A DNA stretch of 64,000 nt from Pleomorphomonas carboxyditropha (lineage in GTDB: Bacteria; Pseudomonadota; Alphaproteobacteria; Rhizobiales; Pleomorphomonadaceae), in NCBI RefSeq assembly GCF_002770725.1, contig NZ_NQVN01000002.1:336622-400621 (forward strand), given 5' to 3'. Made by a program: the position numbers and the translations under genes. This document shows positions 51,796-60,635 of this stretch, in pieces. Position 1 is the first letter of the stretch. Every line of letters begins with the position of its first letter. Under the pieces are notes generated by a model, which saw only the letters and a list, made by a program, of their open reading frames with translations, was not told the DNA's origin and made no database searches.

Positions 51796-51935
51796 CGGAG
51801 CCTATGAAAAAGCCGGCAGGCCGCGGCAATGCGAACTCCATCGGCAGCCCGGAGGACCGCGAATGGAGATGGACTGCGGCGCCGGAGACGAATGACGCTG
51901 GCCGGACGGGAGACGAAGACGGTCGGCGCTCGGCT

Positions 51936-52916
51936 TCAGTCGCAGAGGTCGACAACGGCCTGGGCGGTGCGGACGTCCGTGACGAGAATATTGATCAGCC
52001 GCGACCGGGCGGCGCCGATAATGGCCGCGGCCTTGGCGGTGGAAACGGCAACGCCGATGACCGAGGGGATTTCCCTCAGTTGCTGCACCGACAGAGCGAT
52101 CAGCCGGTCGGCCCCGTTCCACGACACGAGCTGTCCGCGGATATCGAAATAGTGGCGGATCACGTCGCCGACCGCGCTGGTGAGCTGGCGCTCATCGGGC
52201 GTCACGCCAAGCTGGCCGGCCGCCGGCGAGACGTGCGGCAGGCCGATGCCGACAATGGCCGCTTCCGCTATGTCCCAGAGGGCTATGGTCTCGCGGATGC
52301 CGGGGTCGCTCAGGAAGGCCTCGCGCAACGTGGCCGACGGCAGGTAGGGCGCGTGCAGGAAGCGCGGCGTCCCGCCCATCTGTTCCGCCGCCAGGCGGAC
52401 GAATTCGTTGATCTGGAAATGCGCGGCCGTTTCCTGCATGCCGCCGTTGGCCGGCACGGTGACGACGCCGGGGATTCGCTCGAGGCCGGCCTGGATGATG
52501 TCCCGTACGGCTCTTCCCCAGCCGATCGCCACCACCGAGCCGGGATGAAGTCCGGCGTCGGAAAGGCAACCGGACACGGCCCCGGCGAGCGAGGTTACCG
52601 CGTTGGTCTCGGGAACGTCGGCGACGACGGCTCGCTTCAGCCCGAGCTTTTGCTCGAGATCGCGGGCCAGTTCCTCCGGGCCGACCAGATCCCGAACCTC
52701 GATCCGTACGATACCATCCTCGCGCGCCCGCTTGAGCAGCCGCGAAATGGTGGCCGTCGAGAGGCCAAGCTGTCGGGAGATCTCATTCTGAGGAATGTTC
52801 GACAGGTAGTAGAGCTTGGCGACTGTGTGCAGGAGAGCCCGCGAGGATCCCGGCTCCTGCCCAGTGGAATCGGACAGATCGACCTCCGTGAAATAGATTG
52901 CAGCCCTCCTTATCAT
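51936..52916 (-). CDS. SorC-family sugar-responsive transcriptional regulator
   Basis: About 326 residues. The helix-turn-helix (HTVAKLYYLSNIPQNEISRQLGLSTATISRLLKRAREDGIVRIEV) is followed by the sugar-binding domain (GSVVAIGWGRAVRDIIQAGLERIPG; VPANGGMQETAAHFQ; VGIGLPHVSPAAGQLG; GVAVSTAKAAAIIGA). The start is uncertain: 52916 gives MIRRAAIYF, but no good ribosome-binding site precedes it; the frame is open further to 52982. It probably represses the importer/aldolase/kinase genes downstream and, via site C at its 5' end, itself. Confidence 0.85.
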   Translation of the reverse strand: MIRRAAIYFTEVDLSDSTGQEPGSSRALLHTVAKLYYLSNIPQNEISRQLGLSTATISRLLKRAREDGIVRIEVRDLVGPEELARDLEQKLGLKRAVVADVPETNAVTSLAGAVSGCLSDAGLHPGSVVAIGWGRAVRDIIQAGLERIPGVVTVPANGGMQETAAHFQINEFVRLAAEQMGGTPRFLHAPYLPSATLREAFLSDPGIRETIALWDIAEAAIVGIGLPHVSPAAGQLGVTPDERQLTSAVGDVIRHYFDIRGQLVSWNGADRLIALSVQQLREIPSVIGVAVSTAKAAAIIGAARSRLINILVTDVRTAQAVVDLCD

Positions 52917-52921
52917 CGAAG

Positions 52922-52933
52922 GAAATTTATTGA
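52922..52933. promoter_or_regulatory. SorC operator candidate C (autoregulatory position)
   Basis: GAAATTTATTGA; on the - strand TCAATAAATTTC. It lies directly before the chosen SorC start and shares the AATAAATTTC block with site A. If transcription starts nearby, this is an autorepression position. Confidence 0.4.
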
Positions 52934-53023
52934 AACAACCAAACCGCATCAAAAGACCGTTTGGACGGGTCGTCACGCCCACTCGCCCTTGGCTGGCGGC
53001 CGCCAGCGGCAGGCTATCGCCTG

Positions 53024-53356
53024 TCAGGGAGCGATGGCCTTCGGCCGGCCCTCGGCGTCGATGGCCACGTAGACGAACTCAGCCTCGGTGACCTTCTCGC
53101 GCCGGTCGGACAGGAAGCGCCGCGCCCAGGCCTCGAGACGGAACCGCATCGAGGTGCGGCCGACAGCCAGCAGCTCGGCGTAGACGCACAGCACGTAGCC
53201 GACCTTCACCGGCTGGATGAACGTCATGGCGTCGACGGCGACCGTCACCGCCCGGCCGCCGCAGCGATGGACCGCCGCGATGCCGCCGGCCGAATCCATC
53301 TGCGACAGGACCCACCCGCCGAACACATCGCCGTAGGCGTTGGTGTCGGCCGGCAT
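53024..53356 (-). CDS. acyl-CoA thioesterase (hotdog fold, YciA-like), start uncertain
   Basis: The hotdog core is clear: MPADTNAYGDVFGGWVLSQMDSAGGIAA with the active-site Asp, then AVTVAVDAMTFIQPVKVGYVL and SMRFRLEAW. The only canonical in-frame start, ATG at 53356, gives 110 residues and removes the first strand (KDPRGELTIRINA), which homologs have. The frame does continue upstream, and a GAGGAG motif lies at 53413-53418, but the codons at the proper distance are ACG (53407) or ATA (53401). It hydrolyses acyl-CoA esters; in this operon it may recycle CoA. Confidence 0.75.
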   Translation of the reverse strand: MPADTNAYGDVFGGWVLSQMDSAGGIAAVHRCGGRAVTVAVDAMTFIQPVKVGYVLCVYAELLAVGRTSMRFRLEAWARRFLSDRREKVTEAEFVYVAIDAEGRPKAIAP

Positions 53357-53475
53357 GGCATTGATGCGGATGGTGAGTTCGCCGCGTGGGTCTTTCGTTA
53401 TCGCCGTCGGTGCTCCTCGAAGGAAGGGGCGGCGCGGATCCCGCCGGAGGGAAGCCGCGCCGCATGATATCCGCG

Positions 53476-55440
53476 TCAGAGATCCATCGCCGCCGACATG
53501 CCTTCGTAGACGGCGTCGAGGATGAAGCGCGGGCGCCTGCAGTCGCCGACCGGCACAAACCACGGCACGCTGTTCCGCAGCGCGTCCACCACGTCCCGGC
53601 GCGCCTTCATGCCGGTGGCGAAGAGGACGGTGTCGGCGGCGCGCAGCGTTTGCGCGCCGTCGGCAGCCACGAGCATCACGCCCTCCGGCGTGACCTCGGC
53701 GACCGTCGTGTTTAGCGACCAGCTGAGGCCCGGCGTCTTGCGCATCAGCGGCAGCAGCGCGCGGCGATGGCTGTCGTTGCCCTCGATGGCCAGGTCGCCG
53801 CGCACCTCGACGATGTGCACCTCCTTGCCGCGTTCGGCCAGGTAAAGGGCGATCTCCGAACCGGTGAGCCCGCCGCCGATCATCACCACCCTCCGGCCGA
53901 TCCTGTCGAAGTCGGCATAGGCGAGGAGCGCGTGGGAGGCGTGGTCGATGCCCTTGATCGGCGGCACCGCCGGCACCGAGCCGGCGGCACAGATCACTGC
54001 GTCGGGGTTCCTGTCGGCGATATAGCCGGCGGTCACCTCGGTGTTGAACGCGAAATCGACGCCGGCGCGCTGGGCGCGGGTCACCAGCGAATCGCGATAG
54101 CGGCGGAAGTCGTTCTTGTGCGGATCGACCTCGGTGAACCACAGCGTTCCGCCGAGCTTGTCGGTCTTCTCGGCCAGCAGCACCTTGTGGCCGCGCTCGG
54201 CGGCCGTGATCGAGGCATAGAGGCCGCCGACGCCGCCACCCACGACGAGCACGTTCTTCGCCTTCCTGGGCGGAGGCGCCCAGCGCAGACGCAGCTCGCG
54301 TCCGGACCGCGGGTTGACCGTGCACAGGAACGGCGGCGCGCTGGGTCGCTTGTTCGGATCGGGCGGCAGCGGGTTGAAGCAGGAACACCGCAGGCAGGGC
54401 GCGATCTCGTCCGCCCGGCCGGTGAGGGCCTTGTTGACGAACTCCGGATCGGCGAACTGCTGGCGGCCGAGCGCGATGGCGTCGACCAGTCCGTCGGCGA
54501 GCACCCGCTCGATATGCGCCGGATCGTTGTAGCCGCCGACCGACACGACGGGAACCTTGACCGCTTTCTTGATCGGGATCGCCAGATCGAGGTTGCAGCC
54601 GTGGTCGTGGTACATGGACGAGAAGGCCTTGGACTCGACGTGGTTGAAATACATGCCGCTGGTCACGTGGATGAGGTCGACCTTGTCCTCGATCATCTTG
54701 CAGAATTCGACGGTTTCCTCGATCTGCATGCCGCCGGGCGTGCGCTCGTCGCCGGACACGCGGTATTCGATGAGGAAGTCCTCGCCCACCTGCTGGCGGA
54801 CCTTGTCGAGCACCAGCCGGGCGAACCGCGCCCGATTTTCCAGGCTGCCGCCCCACTTGTCGGTGCGTTTGTTGGACAGCGGCGAGGTGAACTGGCTGAG
54901 CAGCCAGCCGTGGCCGCCATGCAGCATGGCCATGTCGAAGCCGAGAGCCTGGGCCGAGGCGCAGGCGACGGCGAAGTTGTCGGCGACGCGATGGATCATC
55001 TCCTCGTCCATCTCGTCGACCTGAACGCCGTCCGGACGCAGCATCGCCGACGGCCCGATCGGATTCCGGCCGCCGAGCAGCGCCGGATGGTTGGTGTTGC
55101 CCGCGTGGTTCAATTGGATCGAGGCGACGGCGCCGTGCGCCTGGATCGCGTCGGTCAGGATGTGGACCGATTCCAGGTGGTGCACGGTCAGCCCCGGCGA
55201 CACGATGTCGAGGCCGTGCTCGTGGCGCGCGGCATAGTCGAAATCGACGAAGCTCTCGGTGATCGTCACCTGGGCGAAGCCGCCGCGCGACCGCCCTTCG
55301 TACTGGTCGATTGCCTCCTCTGTCGGGGCGCCGTCGACGACACAGCGGCTGGTGGTCACCGGCGGCGCAAACACCCGGTTCTTGAATGTCGTCTTCTTGA
55401 TGGTCAGAGGCGTGAAGATATGGGGAAACGGTATCGTCAT
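53476..55440 (-). CDS. FMN/FAD/4Fe-4S enoate reductase (2,4-dienoyl-CoA reductase-like)
   Basis: A 654-residue old-yellow-enzyme-type oxidoreductase. Residues 1-340 form the FMN barrel (ASIQLNHAGN; FDMAMLHGGHGWLLSQFTSPLSNKRTDKWGGSLENRARF; the usual second active-site His is conserved as HGGHGWL). The 4Fe-4S cysteines follow (CLRCSCF ... FLCTVNP, about 370-400). Residues 415-654 carry the FAD/NAD(P)H domain (VLVVGGGVGGLYASITAAERGHKVLLAEK; VVMIGGGLTGSEIALYLAERG). It reduces an activated C=C bond. Directly downstream of an MFS carrier and CoA-transferase genes. Confidence 0.9.
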   Translation of the reverse strand: MTIPFPHIFTPLTIKKTTFKNRVFAPPVTTSRCVVDGAPTEEAIDQYEGRSRGGFAQVTITESFVDFDYAARHEHGLDIVSPGLTVHHLESVHILTDAIQAHGAVASIQLNHAGNTNHPALLGGRNPIGPSAMLRPDGVQVDEMDEEMIHRVADNFAVACASAQALGFDMAMLHGGHGWLLSQFTSPLSNKRTDKWGGSLENRARFARLVLDKVRQQVGEDFLIEYRVSGDERTPGGMQIEETVEFCKMIEDKVDLIHVTSGMYFNHVESKAFSSMYHDHGCNLDLAIPIKKAVKVPVVSVGGYNDPAHIERVLADGLVDAIALGRQQFADPEFVNKALTGRADEIAPCLRCSCFNPLPPDPNKRPSAPPFLCTVNPRSGRELRLRWAPPPRKAKNVLVVGGGVGGLYASITAAERGHKVLLAEKTDKLGGTLWFTEVDPHKNDFRRYRDSLVTRAQRAGVDFAFNTEVTAGYIADRNPDAVICAAGSVPAVPPIKGIDHASHALLAYADFDRIGRRVVMIGGGLTGSEIALYLAERGKEVHIVEVRGDLAIEGNDSHRRALLPLMRKTPGLSWSLNTTVAEVTPEGVMLVAADGAQTLRAADTVLFATGMKARRDVVDALRNSVPWFVPVGDCRRPRFILDAVYEGMSAAMDL

Positions 55441-55544
55441 GACGTGGTCCTCCCCTCATGGGGTTGCGGTCCGGGCGGGGGCCGGACCGGTCAAGTCGGA
55501 TGGAAACACAGTGATCGCTCGGCCCGGTTCGGCAAAGGTCCCGT

Positions 55545-56852
55545 TCAGGCGATCGGCCGGGTATCGATGCGCGAGACCAGAACGATGGTCAGCAGGCAGA
55601 CGCCGGCGAGCAGCGCATAGGCGCCGGCATAGCCGCCGAGGAAGTTGAGGCCGAAGGCGAGGATCGAGAAGGAGAAGCAGCGTACCACCGACTGGATCGG
55701 GTGGATGACGCCGAACGCCTTGACGAACTGCTCGCGGCGGAACTTGCTGGCGACGATCGACGTGGCGAAGTTGGTGGCGCCGCCGAGGCTGAAGCCGATC
55801 ATCAGCAGCGAGGCCCAGAGGACGGCGCCCTTCGGCTCGAACATCTGCAGCGCGACGGCCACCAGCCACCACAGCATGTAGACGACGAGGGCCGGCTTGG
55901 TGCCGAGCTTCTGGCCTACCCAGCCCCAGGCATAGGCGCCGGGAATGCCGATCAGCGCCGTGATCATGACGTAGGAGATGGCCGTGTCCATCGGCAGGCC
56001 GAGGGCGGTCAGGCGCGGCACCTGCTGGCTGATGACGCCGACCAGCACGATGTAGACGCAGCCGGTGGCAAGGCCGATCAGCCAGACGTCGACGTCGCGC
56101 AGCAGCCGGCGGGTGGTGAGCTCGGCGGCGTCGGCCGGCACCGCCCGCTTCAGGGCGGCGAGCTTTTCCAGCGACCGCGGGTCGTTGTCGGGATGGCAGC
56201 CGACCTCCTCGGGCCGGTTGTGGATGAAGAGGGCGACGGCCACGAACAATACCGCCAGAAGGGCCGACAGGCCCCAGAAGCCGTAGTCGGGGCCGAAGAT
56301 GGCCAGGAAGAAGGCGACCAGCGGCACGAAGAAGGCCGAGGAGAGGGCCTGGCCGACGGTGGTCCAGCCGAACGCCAGGTCCTTCTTCAGCGGGAACCAG
56401 GTGGCGATCAGCGTCGGGCCGGCGATGTAGCCGAAGCTGGTGGCGAAGAAGCTGAGCCCGGCAAAGCACAGCGCGAACCGCGCGACGGAGCTCGCCTGTC
56501 CCATCAGTCCCCAGCAGACGGCGCAGGCGGCGATGCCGATCAGAATGGTGAGCTTGGCGCCGTATTTTTCGGCGAACTTGGCGGCCAGGAAGCCGGCCGG
56601 CACGCCGGCCCAGGCGGCCGGCGTCGCCCAGGCCAGCAGCGTCGCCTGGTCGAGGCCGTAGCGGGCGATCAGCGTCGGCAGGGTGATGTTGAGGCCGTGC
56701 GTGGCGAGGCCCGCCGCGAACCAGAACAGCACGGCCTGAAAACCGATCACCGTCCAGCCGTGCCGGCCGAAGTTGCTGCTGAGATCGGTGACGGCGGGAT
56801 CGGCCACCTCCCCGCTGGCGGTCAGCCCGGCCGCCGATGTCTCGTTCTGCAT
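55545..56852 (-). CDS. MFS transporter (OFA/monocarboxylate-like)
   Basis: A 435-residue major facilitator with about twelve membrane segments, a short polar N-terminus and the central cytoplasmic loop rich in charged residues (HNRPEEVGCHPDNDPRSLEKLAALKRAV). The profile resembles OFA/monocarboxylate carriers. Located between the enoate reductase and CoA-transferase genes, it probably imports the organic acid degraded here. Confidence 0.85.
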   Translation of the reverse strand: MQNETSAAGLTASGEVADPAVTDLSSNFGRHGWTVIGFQAVLFWFAAGLATHGLNITLPTLIARYGLDQATLLAWATPAAWAGVPAGFLAAKFAEKYGAKLTILIGIAACAVCWGLMGQASSVARFALCFAGLSFFATSFGYIAGPTLIATWFPLKKDLAFGWTTVGQALSSAFFVPLVAFFLAIFGPDYGFWGLSALLAVLFVAVALFIHNRPEEVGCHPDNDPRSLEKLAALKRAVPADAAELTTRRLLRDVDVWLIGLATGCVYIVLVGVISQQVPRLTALGLPMDTAISYVMITALIGIPGAYAWGWVGQKLGTKPALVVYMLWWLVAVALQMFEPKGAVLWASLLMIGFSLGGATNFATSIVASKFRREQFVKAFGVIHPIQSVVRCFSFSILAFGLNFLGGYAGAYALLAGVCLLTIVLVSRIDTRPIA

Positions 56853-56976
56853 GATGTTCCTCCCTTTCGGGATCGTGGCCCCGTGATTTTGCTTTGGTTC
56901 GCCAACGGCCCCGGTCGCCGCCTCCGGCGCCAGGGTCGATGGTCTGATCGATGCTTTCCGGCCTTCGCCGTCCCCC

Positions 56977-57621
56977 TCAGGCCTCCATGATCCTGAGGTC
57001 GTCGGCGACGATCAGCTCCGGCTCGATCTGGCGGGCGATGTCCTGCGGCGTCACCCCGTCGACGATGTCGGTGAGCACCAGGCCGCGCGCCGTGACGTCG
57101 ATGACGCCCTGCTCGGTGACGATGTGGTCGACGCAGGCGCGGCCGGTCAGCGGGAAGGTGCAGGCCTTCAGGATCTTCTTCTCGCCGCCGCGCGCGCAGA
57201 GCTCCATGGCGATGATCACCTTGGGCGCGCCGGTGACGAGGTCCATGGCGCCGCCCATGCCGACCATCTTGCCCGGCCGCGCCCAGTTGGCGAGGTCGCC
57301 GTTCTCGGCCACCTGCAGCGCGCCCAGCACGGTGGCGGCGAGGCGGCCGGAGCGCACGATGGCGAAGGACTCGGCGCTGTCGAAGGCCGAGGCGCCCGAG
57401 AGCGGCAGGAACTGCTGGCCGGAGGCGTTGGTGAAGCTTTCCACCTGCCGCAGCCCGGTCGACAGCGGCCCGACGCCGATCAGGCCGTTCTCGGTGTGGA
57501 ACATGACGCCGGGGTCGGAATAGGCCGGGCAGAGGCTCGGCATGCCGATGCCGAGGTTGACCACGTCGCCCGACTTGAAATAGGCGGCGACGCGCTTGGC
57601 AATTCTGTTGCGGATGTCCAT
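56977..57621 (-). CDS. 3-oxoacid CoA-transferase, subunit B
   Basis: A 214-residue beta subunit: NLGIGMPSLCPAYSDPGVMFHTENGLIGVGP contains the catalytic glutamate (ENG motif) that forms the enzyme-CoA thioester. GGAMDLVTGAPKVIIAME and the C-terminal VTPQDI are typical. ATG at 57621, 11 bases after subunit A. With A it moves CoA between succinyl-CoA or acetyl-CoA and a keto acid such as the acetoacetate expected from the BKACE reaction. Confidence 0.92.
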   Translation of the reverse strand: MDIRNRIAKRVAAYFKSGDVVNLGIGMPSLCPAYSDPGVMFHTENGLIGVGPLSTGLRQVESFTNASGQQFLPLSGASAFDSAESFAIVRSGRLAATVLGALQVAENGDLANWARPGKMVGMGGAMDLVTGAPKVIIAMELCARGGEKKILKACTFPLTGRACVDHIVTEQGVIDVTARGLVLTDIVDGVTPQDIARQIEPELIVADDLRIMEA

Positions 57622-57632
57622 TTGCTTTCGCC

Positions 57633-58298
57633 TCAATGCGCCAGGATCATGTCGACGAACACGCCGGGGGTGACGATGCGGTCGATGCCGATCTCGTCGA
57701 CTTCCATCAGGAGGTCGGCGTCGACCAGCGTGACGTCCGCCGCCTTGGCCACCAGCGGGTTGGTGTTGCGCGAGGTGCCGCGGTAGGCGAGATTGCCGAG
57801 CGGGTCGGCCATGCGGGCGCGCACCAGCGCGACGTCGGCCCTGAGCGGCGTCTCGAGGATGTAGTCCTCGCCGTCGACGCGGATGATCTGCTTGCCTTCC
57901 TGCATGATGGTGCCGAGGCCGGTCTTGGTCAGCACGCCGCCGAGGCCGGAGCCGCCGCAGCGCAGCCGCTCCATCAGCGAGCCCTGCGGCACGAAGGTCA
58001 CGGCGATCTCGCCGGCCTCGATCAGCGCCACCGTTTCGGTGTTCATGCCGACATGCGAGGCGACGATCCTGTCGACGCGGCGGTGGTGGACGAGGCGGCC
58101 GATGGTCAGGTCGGCGTCGCCGGTGTCGTTGGAGATCAGCGTCAGATGCTTGGCGCCGCTGTCGAGCAGGCACTGGATCAGGTTGTTGGGCACGCCGCGA
58201 TTGGCGAAGCCGCCGCACATGATCGTCTGCCCATCCTTGAACTGGGCGACGATCTCGTCGCGGGAGCGGATCTTTCCGGTCATGGGTTCACTCTTCAT
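57633..58298 (-). CDS. 3-oxoacid CoA-transferase, subunit A
   Basis: A 221-residue alpha subunit with the glycine-rich CoA loop TIMCGGFANRGVPNNLIQCLL, NDTGDADLTIGRLV, GSLMERLRCGGSGLGGVLTKTGLGT and RNTNPLVAKAADVT. ATG at 58298 overlaps the thiolase stop (ATGA); the ATG at 58283 with a weak GAAGAG is the alternative, giving 216 residues. Partner of subunit B immediately downstream. Confidence 0.9.
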   Translation of the reverse strand: MKSEPMTGKIRSRDEIVAQFKDGQTIMCGGFANRGVPNNLIQCLLDSGAKHLTLISNDTGDADLTIGRLVHHRRVDRIVASHVGMNTETVALIEAGEIAVTFVPQGSLMERLRCGGSGLGGVLTKTGLGTIMQEGKQIIRVDGEDYILETPLRADVALVRARMADPLGNLAYRGTSRNTNPLVAKAADVTLVDADLLMEVDEIGIDRIVTPGVFVDMILAH

Positions 58299-59464
58299 TT
58301 TCTCGTCAGCAGCACGGCGACGCCCTGGCCGCCGCCGACGCAGAAGCTGATGACGGCGTTGGCCAGGCTGCGGCGACGCATTTCGTCGACGGTCTTGGCG
58401 GTGAGGATGGCGCCGGTGCCGGCCAGCGGATGGCCGAGGGCGATGGCGCCGCCGTTGGGATTGACGCGCTCGATCGGCATGCCGATGTCGCGGATGCAGG
58501 CGAGCGCCTGCGCGGCGAAGGCCTCGTTGAGCTCCCAGAGGTCGATGTCGGCGACGGAAAGGCCGGCCCGCTTCAGGAGCTTGTCGACGGCGGCGATCGG
58601 CCCGAGGCCCATGTAGTTGGGATCGACGCCGGCCACGGCGTAGCCGCGGAACACGGCGAGCACGTCGAGCCCTTCGGCCTCGGCCGCCTCGCGCTCCATG
58701 ACCACCATGGCGCCGGCGCCGTCGCTCATCGGCGACGAGTTGCCGGCGGTGACGAGGCCGTCGGGAATGAAGGCCGGGCGGAGGGCGGCGAGCGTCTCGA
58801 TCGAGCAGTCGGCGCGCACGCATTCGTCGCGGCGCACCGTGGCGGTGCGGCCCTTGCCGAGATCGACCTCGATCGGCACCAGCGCGTCGTCGAAGCGGCC
58901 GGCATCCCAGGCGGCGGCCGCAAGGGCGTGGCTGCGGACGGCGAAGTCGTCGAGCTCGCGGCGGCTCAGGCCGTAGCGGCGGGCGACGTTCTCGGCGGTG
59001 ATGCCCATCGTCACGTGGCCGATGCGGTCGGGCGCCGTATGGATGTCGGCGAACTTCGGCGGCGCCACCGAATAGGCGACCTCCGCCTTCTCCAGCGAAT
59101 AGGTGCGGCGGGAGTCGCTCTCGACGCCGCCGGCCACGATGACGTCGGCGAAGCCGGCCATGATCTGGATGGCGCCGTAGGCGAGGGCGTTGAGCGAGGC
59201 GGCGCACTGCCGGTCGAGCGTGATGCCCGGCACCGACAGCGGCAGGTCGGCCTCCAGCGCCACCATCCGCCCCATGTTGTTGATCTCGTTGTTCATCAGG
59301 TTGGCGAAGATCACGTCGTCGATGCGCGTCGGATCGATGCCGGTCCGCCTCACCGCCTCGCGCACGGCGGCGGCGCCGAGCATGTGCGCCGGCACCGGGG
59401 CGAGGGCGCCCCGGCAGCGGCCGACCGGCGTGCGCACCGCCGAAACGATAACTGCTTCTCTCAT
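58295..59464 (-). CDS. acetyl-CoA acetyltransferase (thiolase)
   Basis: A 389-residue thiolase with the acyl-accepting cysteine in LDRQCAASLNALAYG, catalytic His in NPNGGAIALGHPLAGTGA and second cysteine in SFCVGGGQGVAVLL. It splits acetoacetyl-CoA (or a longer 3-oxoacyl-CoA) to acetyl-CoA. Placed between BKACE and the CoA-transferase genes, it completes acetoacetate to two acetyl-CoA. Confidence 0.93.
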   Translation of the reverse strand: MREAVIVSAVRTPVGRCRGALAPVPAHMLGAAAVREAVRRTGIDPTRIDDVIFANLMNNEINNMGRMVALEADLPLSVPGITLDRQCAASLNALAYGAIQIMAGFADVIVAGGVESDSRRTYSLEKAEVAYSVAPPKFADIHTAPDRIGHVTMGITAENVARRYGLSRRELDDFAVRSHALAAAAWDAGRFDDALVPIEVDLGKGRTATVRRDECVRADCSIETLAALRPAFIPDGLVTAGNSSPMSDGAGAMVVMEREAAEAEGLDVLAVFRGYAVAGVDPNYMGLGPIAAVDKLLKRAGLSVADIDLWELNEAFAAQALACIRDIGMPIERVNPNGGAIALGHPLAGTGAILTAKTVDEMRRRSLANAVISFCVGGGQGVAVLLTRK

Positions 59465-59492
59465 GGCTGGATTTTCCGTCTGGAAGAGGGGC

Positions 59493-60338
59493 TCAGCGGG
59501 CGAGCGGCTTGAGACCGAGGATGTCGCGGGCCTCGGCCGGGCTGGCGGGTTGCTTGCCGAACAGGCGGATCGCCGCGGCGGCGCGCTCGACCAGGCTGAC
59601 GTTGGTGGCCTTCACCCCCTTGGCGAAGTAGATGTTGTCCTCGAGGCCGACGCGGACGTGACCGCCGAGCGCCAGCGCGCCGTAGAGGATCGGCAGGTGC
59701 GCCTTGCCGATGCCGAAGGCCGACCAGGTCGAGCCCTCCGGCAGCTTGGAATGCAGGTAGAGGAGGTTCTCGACCGTCGCCGGCATGGCGCCGAGCACGC
59801 CGAGGCAGAGCTGGTAATGCACCGGCGCCTTGAGCTTGCCCTGGCCGAGGAAATAGTCGGCGACGCCGAGCATGCCGGCGTCGAAGATCTCCACTTCCGG
59901 CTTGACGCCGCGCCCGATCATCGCCTCGCCGAGCTCGCCGAGGAACTTCGGCGAGTTGGTGAACACGCCGCCCGGCATCCAGTTGAACGAGCCGGCGTCG
60001 AAGGAGGCCATCTCGATGCCGTCGAGGGTCTTCACCGCTTCCATGCGGCGGGCGTCGTCCGACCGGCTGTCGCCCGACGTCGTGCAGTTGATGACGACGT
60101 CGCAATCCTCGTGGGCGCGGATCAGGCGGATGGTCTCGGCGAACTTCGCCGGGTCCATGGTGCCGAGGCCGGCTTCGTCGCGCACGTGGATATGCACCAC
60201 GGCGGCGCCGGCCTGCCAGCAGCGATAGGCGTCCTCGGCGATCTCCGCCGGCGTCAGCGGAATGAACTCGTTGGCGTCCTTGGGGGTCACCGCGCCGGTC
60301 AGCGCCGCCGAGATGATCGTCTTGTCCTGCGTGCTCAT
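59493..60338 (-). CDS. beta-keto acid cleavage enzyme (BKACE/Kce, DUF849)
   Basis: A 281-residue TIM-barrel enzyme: IISAALTGAVTPKDANEFIPLTPAEIAEDAYRCWQAGAAVVHIHVRDE carries the zinc histidines (HIHVRD), and VINCTTSGDSR and the C-terminal GGHVRVGLEDNIYF are family signatures. It condenses a beta-keto acid with acetyl-CoA, giving acetoacetate and a shortened acyl-CoA. The family has many substrates (3-keto-5-aminohexanoate, dehydrocarnitine, 3-oxoadipate-type acids) and the one used here is not evident. First gene of the operon running to the thioesterase. Confidence 0.9.
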   Translation of the reverse strand: MSTQDKTIISAALTGAVTPKDANEFIPLTPAEIAEDAYRCWQAGAAVVHIHVRDEAGLGTMDPAKFAETIRLIRAHEDCDVVINCTTSGDSRSDDARRMEAVKTLDGIEMASFDAGSFNWMPGGVFTNSPKFLGELGEAMIGRGVKPEVEIFDAGMLGVADYFLGQGKLKAPVHYQLCLGVLGAMPATVENLLYLHSKLPEGSTWSAFGIGKAHLPILYGALALGGHVRVGLEDNIYFAKGVKATNVSLVERAAAAIRLFGKQPASPAEARDILGLKPLAR

Positions 60339-60575
60339 ATCTCGTCCTGTCTTTCGTGGGTTCGCAGGACGTCGCCGGTGCCTTGGGGGCGGATCGGATG
60401 GCGGAGCCTTTCCGATCCTAAGTATTGATTGGCGACGTCACGTATTTCATCGCCATGATATGGATGCGTCTTTCTTATTTGTAATTCTTTTTGTGTATTT
60501 CGATCATGCGGCTTATGAATAATGGGCGGCAAGAATATGTATATTAACCGATAAATTTGCCCGGGGAATTGGGAA

Positions 60576-60606
60576 ATCCGATCGGCGGACCACGCCCGCC
60601 GATCGG
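60576..60606 (-). terminator. terminator downstream of the MFS gene
   Basis: A perfect 12-bp stem, TCCGATCGGCGG / CCGCCGATCGGA, with a 7-base loop, 29 bases past the MFS stop, followed on the - strand by TTTCCC. It closes the upstream unit (FAD enzyme, cyclase, MFS). The A+T-rich remainder of the 297-base gap (60339-60575) probably holds the promoter of the BKACE operon. Confidence 0.7.
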
Positions 60607-60635
60607 AATATCTTGCCTGCGTCGTTGCCTTTCCG

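Noticed and set aside
53767-55620. 617-codon + strand frame antisense to the enoate reductase.
   Set aside because: No recognisable domain, biased shadow composition, and it opposes a well-conserved flavoprotein.
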